NCBI GenBank assembly: GCA_950295325.1
Contig: OX485803.1
Coordinates: 68,837,554 to 68,901,553 of the forward strand
From: Polytrichum commune
Lineage: Eukaryota > Streptophyta > Polytrichopsida > Polytrichales > Polytrichaceae
DNA length: 64,000 nt
Direction: 5' to 3'
Positions 55,982 through 64,000 of the stretch are shown here, in pieces; positions within the stretch are counted from its first letter, which is position 1, and every line of letters begins with the position of its first letter. A program made the position numbers and the translations under genes. The notes under the pieces are model-generated. The model searched no databases, was not told the origin of the DNA, and worked only from the letters and a program-made list of their open reading frames with translations.

Positions 55982-58900
55982 TTGATAGTAGGATTAGAGA
56001 AATCTACACGTAAGAGGAGATTATCTAGGATTAGTGAAGTTGTAGAAGAAGTTGATGTTAGATTAGAAAGTTGTTTGAATGTTGAGCCTAGTTTTAGTCC
56101 ATTGCTAAAGACATTAGAAGTAGAGGTTAGACTTAAGAAAGAGGCAACTTCTTCTAAGTTGAATGGTGAGATATCATCGGAGACTTATACATTTAGGGAA
56201 GAGATTCCGATACACATTGATAGGGGAATAAAAGATGACACACCGGTCACCATGGAGCCGGACCATGGGGTGGATCCGCCACCCATACCTCCTATGTCAC
56301 CCATTGATCCATTTGTTAGGCCGAGAGGTCTACCAATTGTGGTTCCACAAAACTTACAGGCAGTGTATATACCATCCCACCTCCCTAAGTTTTATGGAAC
56401 TAAGGATGATGATCCTTCTAGGCATATGGAGAGGTACATTGAGAGATTGGCTAGTTCACTTGTGACCAATCCGGGATATTGGTTGGTATGGTTCCCTACC
56501 ACTCTAGAGGGTGAGGCTTATGAGTGGTATAAAGATCATGCCGAGGGATATTTTCGAGGATGGGAACAATTGCAAAGGGAGTTTTTGAATGAGTTTCGGC
56601 CGGATGTTGGTCAAAGCACGGCGTTGAGGGCATTGGCTTCGTTGAAATAAGGTAGAAAAGAGGAGATTTCGGCCTACATTAGGAGGTTTGATTTAGTGTG
56701 TACGCGATTTGTGGGAACCATTCTTAATAATGACACACTAAAGCAATTCTTTATTCAAGGGTTCTTTAAGTTGGGGACAATTAAGGGTGTTCTTGAGAGG
56801 AATCCTCAGACATTGGCGGATGCCAAGAAATCGGCTAGAGAGATGGAGAGCTTGGATAGAGATCATGAGAGATTGTGGAGAAGGGAGGATGAATTGATAC
56901 CCCAATTCATTCCCATTCGACCTAGGGTGATGGTGGGAGAGCCGCCCAAGTATGAGAGTCAAGTCCCATATGCCATTGTTGATATGGGTCCACGTCCTTT
57001 AGCGGTTAGAAAACCAGCACCACTTCTAGCATTACCGGCCCTTAGAGCGGATCCTCACCTTGAGGAAGTGGAGAGAATGTTGGATGCTAGTCAATTGGGA
57101 TTTCAAGAGGCCATGATTAAGCAAATGCAAAGTCTTACGGATCAAATGTCTTTGATGATCAAGACCCAACAACCGGGTCTCCCTCCTCCAATTGAGTCGG
57201 GTAGGCATTCATCGGGATTGTGGTGTGTTCAATGTGGCCAACCGGGCCATACTCGTCAGTTTTGTAGGAGTGGACAAAACCGTGATCAAAGAAGAAACGG
57301 TGGTCCACCTCCCCAAAACCAACGAGATCAAGGACAACCTCAATATGGACAAGGTAACAATAGGGGACCTCCTCCTAGAGGTCAATGTTGGTCCGAGGGA
57401 CAAGGACATGGTTGTAGTAATTGTGGAGGAAACCATCCTTCGGACGAGTGTCGTCAACCGGATAAGGTTATTAGTGCGACTTACCCGGTGGCCAATCCAC
57501 AACAACAAGCGAGGGACAACATGAGGGGAGCTAGACCACAAGGTGGACCACCGAATGAGCTTAGGCCACCGAATTTGTATTACGACCATGGTAATGCGAG
57601 ACAAATTTCTCATTCACTGGTGGGATTGCAAACGGCGAATGCTTACATTCCGATTCAAGGTAGGTAAAGAGGTCCACAAAACTTCGACAATAGGCGGCAA
57701 ACTCCTCCTACGGATCTGGGTCCGTCTAATTTTGAAGATGTAAGGTTTATGAATGGTGTAGTGGAGTCACATCATGATGACATTCTTCTTCTCTAAATGG
57801 AGATTGGGGAGGAACAAGGTCAATGGCCTCTACACACCAATGCCATCACATATGAGTTGAAGAGTCTAGGAGATGAGGTTACTCATGAGGCACCGGCATT
57901 AGCAGTTACCACTAGAGCTAGGAGAGGGAAGGTCCCATTAGAGGTAGGAGTAGAGGGTCAAGAGGAGTATTCTTCGGATGAGGCTCCTAACCTTTCCGAA
58001 TTGGATAGAGTAGCTAAAGTAGCTAGAAGGGCCATTATGGAGTTAGAGGAAGAGAATGTGATTCTTCATGATAGAGAGAGGCCTAATGTCATTCATGATT
58101 TGGAGGGTAGTGATATGGGAGAATGGGAAGGACCGGGAATTCCCTTGGATGAGTTTGATGGTGTTGGCAATGCCAAAGTGGAAAAGTCGAGTGGCTACGA
58201 TTTATGGGCCGATCTTAGCTCACTTAAGGCCAATATTACCTTTGGACAATTGTTGGAGATTTTACCCGTGGCTAGGAAGACTCTCAAGGAAGGAATGCCG
58301 GTGACTCGGAGGACTAGGAAAGTTAAGCCTAAAATGGCGGCTAGAGTTCAAATGCAAGGAGGAAGACGGGATGTCAAACCAATTGAAATTGAGGTTATGG
58401 TGGTGGACAAGGTGGTTCCTAATATGTTAATGGATGAAGGTAGCGGACTAAACATCTTACCGGAGCATACTATGAAGAGGTTGGGTCTTAGTCTTACGGA
58501 TCCGTCACCTTTCATCATCAATATGACGAATCAAAGTCCGGCCGTGCCTTTGGAAATGATTAAGGATTGTAGGATTAGCATCGGAGGGGAAGAGTATGTG
58601 GTCACCTTTCATGTCATCAAAATGTATTCTAACAATGATACATTTCCCATCTTGTTAGGTAAATCTTGGTTGAGAATGTCGGATACCATAGTGGATTGGG
58701 GAAGAATCAAACCATCTATTACTTATGGTCCGGAGGATAATAGGGTCAAAGTTCCCATAGGATCGTTAGGTGGTTGGATTAGACAAGAGATTGCTTCATC
58801 TTCGGACGATGAAGGTGATGCCAAGAAGTGTGACAAGAATGATGAGACATTGGTAGGAGTAGTTCATTCGGGTGGCCTAGGTCCTAAATTCTATAATTAT

Positions 58901-59020
58901 GGGGATGATAGGAAGTATACCCAATGGTTGAGGGATTATCCGGAGTCGGAATTCGATGTCATGACGACATCCCACCATGCATGTATGAGAGATGACATTC
59001 TTAGTTCAAGGAGCGAATAA
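55982..59020 (+). pseudogene. Ty3/Gypsy gag-protease polyprotein of element E, stop-interrupted
   Basis: One continuous frame is broken only by stops at 56648 (TAA), 57665 (TAA), 57794 (TAA) and 59018 (TAA). Gag: LPKFYGTKDDDPSRHMERYI, WFPTTLEGEAYEWYKDHAEG and EISAYIRRFDLVCTRF. Two zinc knuckles follow: CVQCGQPGHTRQFC (CX2CX4HX4C) and CSNCGGNHPSDEC (CX2CX3HX4C), within Gln/Gly/Pro-rich sequence. Protease: VVPNMLMDEGSGLNILPEHT (retropepsin D-x-G-S-G) and FPILLGKSWLRMSDTIVDWG. Every stop replaces a codon one C-to-T change away (CAA to TAA). After 59020 the frame runs on past TAA 59141, TAG 59306 and TGA 59357 before losing similarity. Confidence 0.88.
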
Positions 59021-59544
59021 TATTCTTTGTTAGAACCATGTGAGATGCTCACCGAGGAAGAGTTGATTTTAGGGGAATTGACACCTTGGGTAGATAGTAT
59101 GGAAGAGAGTGACGTAAATTTAGTACATGTGGATGGGACTTAAGATGATGAGGCTATTATGGAAACGGAAAAGTTGGAAGAGCCTTTGCACTTCAAGACT
59201 ACGTCGACGGGAATTGTCGTTGGACAATATATCAAGGATTATCCCAAGGTACCGGCGGATTGGCATAGAAACAATGATAAGCAAGTTCATGTGACGAAAG
59301 CGGATTAGAATTATGTAGATGCTCCAATTAGAGTTGGACATTTGATGTTAGAGTGGTGATCTTGCGACCCACAACAATGTTGGGTTGAGCTTTGGGAACT
59401 ATGGGTCGAGGATGGAATTAAGATTCAGTTGGGATACCAACAAGGTTACATCGAAATGTTTGATGAGGAAAGCGAAGAACATTGTTTTTCTAGTCCTAGG
59501 AGAAGGTTGCCTACGCACCGATCTAGTTTGCAATGGCATCTCTT

Positions 59545-59901
59545 CGGGTGGCCATAGGCTCACGCCTTACCGAGAGTCAATCGTTGAGAAATAGGTTAAC
59601 CGACTAGGAGGAGCATGATGAGAGAAGGCGAATGGCGGCTCAACATATTGAGGCGATCCAACGCCGAAGGAAGATCATCTTTAACAAAAGACACAAGAAA
59701 AGAGCACTACGACCGGGGATGATGGTGATGATACAAGATGCTAGGAAACTTGATTTCCCGGGTAAGTTCGATGCGGTTTGGATGGGCCCGTATCTCGTCC
59801 GCGAAGTATTTCCCAACAATTCCAAGCAATTGGAAACATTGAACGGGGAGAGCTTCCTAACCCGAACCGCGGGGAGTAAGTGCAAGGAATATCGAGTTTA
59901 A
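59545..59901 (+). pseudogene. C-terminal end of pol (post-integrase) of element E
   Basis: In a frame different from gag-pro the sequence reads MASLRVAIGSRLTESQSLRN, RRRMAAQHIEAIQRRRKIIF and RPGMMVMIQDARKLDFPGKF, then DAVWMGPYLVREVFPNNSKQ and a stop after KCKEYRV. This is the chromodomain-less C-terminal end typical of Gypsy pol, where the strand-rich domain follows the integrase core. One TAG (59605) replaces a probable CAG. RT, RNase H and the integrase core are missing between about 59360 and 59545, so this copy cannot move by itself. Confidence 0.8.
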
Positions 59902-59959
59902 AGACAACTTGCCTTCGAAGCAAGAGATTCGGGATCCATCCCCCGATGGTCGCCAATTA

Positions 59960-60340
59960 TATGAGCCCAAAATGGTTGCTCATATTTATTTTATGCTTAG
60001 GAATACTCAAAGTTGCATTTGACATCGTTATTGAAACAACAAAAAGTATTAAAAAGAGTGAGGCTTGGTGTGGAGTTCGGTTTTAGGCCTTAGGCTTATT
60101 TTGTGTGGTTAATTAGAAGCTTAGCGGCATTAGTGGGTTGGTTGAATTAAGTTAAGAGTGTGTGTGTTAAGAAAGGGGAAGGGCCTTGGGTTTAATTGTT
60201 TGAATTGAGGCCTTACCTTGTTGCTTTAGGGGTGGAGGGTTTAGTGGATAGGCTTGATCTATTTTTAGTTGGGTAAGGTTTAAGGGGTGTGTGGCTTTGG
60301 GTGTCCCTCTCCTTTCCCTCTCCTTTCACTCTCCTTCACT
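59960..60340 (+). mobile_element. Truncated 3' LTR of element E
   Basis: Matches the first 381 bp of the 5' LTR almost perfectly, then breaks inside the CT-rich run ('ctctccttcact') and is joined to unrelated DNA ('tggcttcggtaaaaagg'). No TSD can therefore be scored. Confidence 0.9.
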
Positions 60341-60992
60341 TGGCTTCGGTAAAAAGGAAAAAAAATGATTTATTTATGCAAGAGCATTGACGATGGTTGT
60401 GCCTATGCTTGTGCTTGGCCCAATTATAGCGAATTTATTTCCAAACTATTGCTCGGGTAATTAGAGTGAGGTGAGTGATCGCCACAATTTCATGTATTGA
60501 CATGGAGAAATTTTAAAGTTTTCACCCCTCAGTCATAATCTAATTGTCATTTGAAACCAAATATAAACTGAAATAACCTTGTGTATGTTGTAATAGAACT
60601 TATTTGTGACACCTAGATGATACCAAAATCACCTTTTGAGTCTTTCATGAGTATTTTCTTGGGTTTGTTTGTAACCAAAAACTAAACTACTCTCATTGTC
60701 CAACTATGCCATACACATGTCATCCAAGTCATTCCAAAGTAAGCAAATCACTGCACATAATTTGCTGGCACACCTTCCAAATCATTTCGAGTGCATAGAA
60801 CCGTAAATAAACACAACAATCAAATTGTCAATGTTTATCGTATTTACAACAACTTGAGCAAAAGTGAGGCAATTCTTGTAACATTAATAGGTGGTAAGAA
60901 AGCAATACTAATATTGCTCATTTTTTTTTGCTAATAATACTAAGATTTTTTTCTGGATGAAAATACAAGTAACTCCACTTAGTTGTATTTTG
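60341..60992. other. No gene; second copy of the 53.1-kb block
   Basis: 60785-60931 is the partner of 53095-53240. The remainder is AT-rich. Confidence 0.6.
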
Positions 60993-61403
60993 TCATAGTT
61001 CAATAGCAACAACCAAAACATACTTAAAATCATTAGATGACACCTCTATAGCCACCCTTAACGCATTTTGAAGATATTTTGTATTTAAACGGTTTCTAAA
61101 TTTTATCTTGATCACATTTTTCACTGAGAAAACCCTTTCATAAGTAACCATACTAACACATTGACATCTTGCAATATCAACTAAAACCAAAATGTTAGCA
61201 TACTTCACTTGCAAAACATAAATCCATGTTAACATGGCCCAAAGGTTTCTAAATGTTGTATCATTCCAATCCACCATTTCTTGCAATTTGAAATAAAAAA
61301 ACTCCCTCTCACATGCATCTGAATTTACAAAGAGTGGAAGAATTGTATCCCCAACCTCTTTTTGCCCTCCATAATGCTTCAAAAGAAATTTTAAATCAAT
61401 CAC
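60993..61403 (-). pseudogene. hAT transposase C-terminal dimerisation fragment
   Basis: The minus strand reads LPLFVNSDACEREFFYFKLQ, NLWAMLTWIYVLQVKYANIL and then CQCVSMVTYERVFSVKNVIK with IKFRNRLNTKYLQNALRVAIE. The last part matches the hAT dimerisation region (P.S...ERxFS.m..IK...RN.L....L..L..i). The expected Ser/Ala before ER is changed. Sequence upstream of 61403 loses the frame, so DNA-binding and catalytic parts are missing. Confidence 0.7.
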
Positions 61404-61591
61404 ACCTCATGAAGCCAAGCCAAGCCTCTGGGAAACTCCATTAGGAACTTAGGAAACTCTCTTGGAACCTTCAAAACCCCACACAAATGCTCTCATACGA
61501 TGGGATGAATCATCCACCCCTTCATCTTGCAAACACTAAGTTTACATCCGCCAAAGTTTCATTCGTCAAATTTTATTTTCGGGCCACCCGA

Positions 61592-62170
61592 GCGGTTTCG
61601 TAGACCGTAGGATGAGGGTCGCGGTTATGGATGGCTTGGATGGCTTGGATGAGGCTCGCGGTTTCGTAGACTGTAGGATGAGGGTCGTGGTTATGGATGA
61701 CTTGGATGGCTTGGATGAGGCTCGCGGTTTCGTAGACCGTAGGATGAGGGTCGCGGTTATGGATGACTTGGACGAGGCTCGCGATTTCGTAGACTGTAGG
61801 ATGGGGGTCGCGGTTATGGATGGCTTGGATGAGGCTCGGGGTTTCGTAGACTGTAGGATGAGGGTCGCGGTTATGGATGGCTTGGATGAGGCTCGCGATT
61901 TTGTAGACCGTAGGATGAGGGTCGCGGTTATGGATGGCTTGGATGGCTTGGATGAGGCTCGGGGTTTCGTAGACCGTAGGATGAGGGTCGCGGTTATGGA
62001 TGGCTTGAATGGCTTGGATGAGGCTCGCGTTTTCGTAGACCGTAGGATGAGGGTCGCAGTTATGGATGGCTTGGATGGCTTGGATGAGGCTCGGGGTTTC
62101 GTAGACCGTAGGATGAGGGTCACGGTTATGGATGGCTTGGATGGCTTGGATGAGGCTCACGGTTTTGGAT
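61592..62170. repeat. Minisatellite of 54/66 bp, about 9 units
   Basis: The unit is 'cgtagaccgtaggatgaggg' 'tcgcggttatggatggcttg' '(gatggcttg)gatgaggctcg' 'cggttt'. Presence or absence of one 'gatggcttg'-type 9-mer or 12-mer makes the two lengths. Both are multiples of three, which leaves long frames open on both strands (SLIQAIQAIHNRDPHPTVYE on the minus strand). I read these as by-products. Confidence 0.9.
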
Positions 62171-64000
62171 GGCTTGGATGTGGTCTGCACCACAAACCCT
62201 CCATTCACAGCGGCTCAGTCATCAGGGTTGCCACCTGCCGTTTGCGCAGTCGTTCATGCACATGAAATAGAGTAAGTTTATGCAGACAGTTTGAGCATTC
62301 GTGGTCGTTACATTTGCATTCTCAGATCAGTGAAGGTTCAATTCGCTACAACAAAGTGTGCAAACATGTCAATAGAATTCCTGAAGAGAAACGTGACACA
62401 AAATCAAGTGATGGCCGCGCTCACAAGCCGTTTTCTTTGAGCCGGGCATCGTGACTACTCACCGGTTCCATGTGATCTCTGAAGCTGGTCTGGCAGTCTT
62501 CACGGTTTTAGTGTTCAAGCAATTCATTCGACGATCTTTTGACCTGATTATTTGTACTCGTCCTCTGATCATTAAGCTAGATTCCCCAAACTTAGAATCC
62601 TTTCAGCCAGTCTAACTTCTGAACGTCGCTCATTTTTGGGAAATCGGTACACCTGGGCATGTGAGATTCTTGGCAACATGGGGATTCAGATTAATGGAAC
62701 CCAGCAAGCAAACCTCCTCGTCCTCTATGCATGTGTTTGGCTGAGTGAGAGAGAACATCATCATATTGATGTTACTATCAATACCTTTTTCTTTGTCTTT
62801 TTCTCTCTTAGCCAAGCATATGCATCGAGGTTCTAGGACAGGCCGTTTTCAGGACTCCAGCACAACATCCTTATTAATTGTCTGGACCCCGGCGGCCATG
62901 GCTGAAATGTGTGTGATGGACACAGCAACAACCAGTAGTCATAGGTATGGTAAGATGATCGACTTCAAAGGTGAGTAACTGCTTGGCCCCCTTGCTTGCA
63001 TCTCTCAAAATGGGTCAGAATTCTGACGATCCTGTGCAAAAGAACACAATATTAAGGTCTGACCTTGCTTGCAATATGGTTGAATCTGTCATGAGAAAGT
63101 TATTTGCAGGTTGATTAGTTCTCACAAATTGCACAGGACCTTGTTGTGGTGACATAATTGCTTCGGTTTCGTTTGCTGGATCGACTTCTTTCATCGTTTG
63201 CCAAGCACTCAGATCCCAGTGCTTGCCTTGCAGGTGCTGCGTGCTTCTCAGCTGTCTGTGTGCGCAAATGCGCCAGTGTGGACTAAGCCTGGATGTCCAC
63301 AGAGACACCTTAGACGCACAATAAACCTCCTGAGATCCAAGAAAGGAGTGGCCAGTTCTGCAAATCGATGGAGATCCATGAATGGAGTGTGCCAATGAAT
63401 CCGCAAATTGAATCAGAGTATCTCTGAGCTTACGCGCTAATCTCAGCGCAATTGATGCTGCTAGATCAAGTTTGGTGCTATGGCCGAGGCCCAGCGCGTG
63501 GCACGTGCGAGCAAATGGAGGAACTACATTACTAAAGGAGATTCAGATTTAATTACTTGAAGTAGATGTTTGGCCCTCATTGTTTTTAAGTAGAAGACAA
63601 GTCATTGGCAGTTATTAGCGCTCGGAGACTGGTCTGAATCAGAATAAGCTTTTGGTGTTGTATACAGTATCACAGCTTGAAATTGTGACTCTCTGGAACC
63701 CCTGCACTATTATTCGGTAGGGGCAAATTCAGAGGATATGTAGAAGTCTACCTTAGCATGACTTTGGGTCCTAGATGCAGACCCAAGGTATGCAAAACCT
63801 GTACCGATTCCAGTAATTATTGGTGCATGAGCCTTCCAAGTTGCGTGGCGGAAAGTTTTGCTTCCAGCATCTTCAGAGAAATGGCACTTTCCCTAAATTA
63901 TAGTGATGGGAACTGCATATATACAAGCAGTAAAATTTTAAGGTCAGGTGAGATCACTACGAGATATTGCTAAAGTAAAGTGGTATCCTATGCAGACAGA
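62171..64000. other. Unassigned; possible exons of an unrecognised gene
   Basis: GC content and composition differ from the AT-rich repeats. Plus-strand frame 62813-62970 (HMHRGSRTGRFQDSSTTSLL ... HRYGKMIDFKG) sits between a tctcttag acceptor-like site and a GTGAGT donor. Other splice-like signals occur near 63230 (ttgcag). I recognise no domain. Confidence 0.3.

Noticed and set aside
55982-59605. Stop-codon reassignment (TAA/TAG read as Gln)
   Set aside because: Several stops fit Gln codons, but others fit Arg (TGA) or Trp (TAG, TGA), and the GH3 and methyltransferase genes use TAA/TAG/TGA normally. Mutation is simpler.
61566-62265. Repeat-protein gene on either strand of the 61.6-62.2 kb minisatellite
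   Set aside because: Frames are open on both strands because the unit is a multiple of three. No independent coding sign.
1-64000. tRNA or rRNA genes
   Set aside because: I saw no tRNA-like A/B box pair with cloverleaf arms and no conserved rRNA segment by eye. A tRNAscan/Rfam run would settle it.

Overview
The window looks like nuclear DNA of a streptophyte (a land plant or charophyte alga) with a large, repeat-laden genome. The reasons are spliceosomal GT-AG introns, a block of plant-type CCCTAAA telomere units, long Ty3/Gypsy LTRs, Copia and hAT remnants, and many minisatellites. Dispersed 20-bp palindromes and transposon-like genes with bacterial-type domains make me lean towards a charophyte or early-diverging lineage, but I cannot fix the species. 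I see no rRNA, tRNA or CRISPR.

Layout. 0-1.5 kb (minus): 5' exons of a bacterial-type GH3 beta-N-acetylhexosaminidase (NagZ-like) gene, with a decayed partial copy of its exon 3 beside it and a tandem duplication upstream. 1.5-17 kb: AT-rich decayed DNA with a Copia gag pseudogene (8.4-8.8 kb) and a worn transposon-type coding remnant (9.5-11.8 kb). 17.4-26.4 kb: a GC-rich, intron-containing minus-strand gene whose exons encode, in order, a ParB-like 'DGQH' domain, a degenerate amino-methyltransferase-like domain, a charged/coiled region and an FCP1/HAD phosphatase-like domain. All its introns are phase 0, it carries a few disabling lesions, and its introns, 5' flank and one exon hold 15 copies of the palindrome TTTGGGTCGNNCGACCCAAA. 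A solo LTR lies directly after its last recognised exon. 26.4-29.9 kb: no gene, an interstitial telomeric block and a foldback element. 29.9-33.9 kb: twelve more palindromes in a 78-79 bp tandem array, then a DUF7869-type transposase-like gene fused at its end to a Gypsy integrase fragment.

33.9-41.7 kb: solo LTRs with target-site duplications (TSDs), satellite-like repeats, and a second integrase fragment that abuts a beta-class DNA amino-methyltransferase-like gene (41.74-43.0 kb, three exons). 43.4-45.5 kb: an 86-bp minisatellite of about 25 copies, followed by an unknown ORF. 47.7-51.0 kb: two more LTRs of the same family. 51.76-52.45 kb: a short non-autonomous hAT element with an 8-bp TSD. 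53.7-60.3 kb: a Gypsy retrotransposon with almost identical LTRs, a gag-protease region riddled with stops, and most of pol deleted. 61-62.2 kb: a hAT C-terminal fragment and a minisatellite. 62.2-64 kb: possible exons that I cannot assign.

The most interesting signal is the link between the variable-centre palindrome and two loci: the ParB-like/methyltransferase-like/HAD chimeric gene and the DUF7869 transposase gene. Together with the separate methyltransferase gene this suggests a family of mobile genes carrying domains typical of bacterial and phage DNA-processing proteins, with the palindrome as either a small mobile repeat or a recognition site. That link is inference from sequence and position only.
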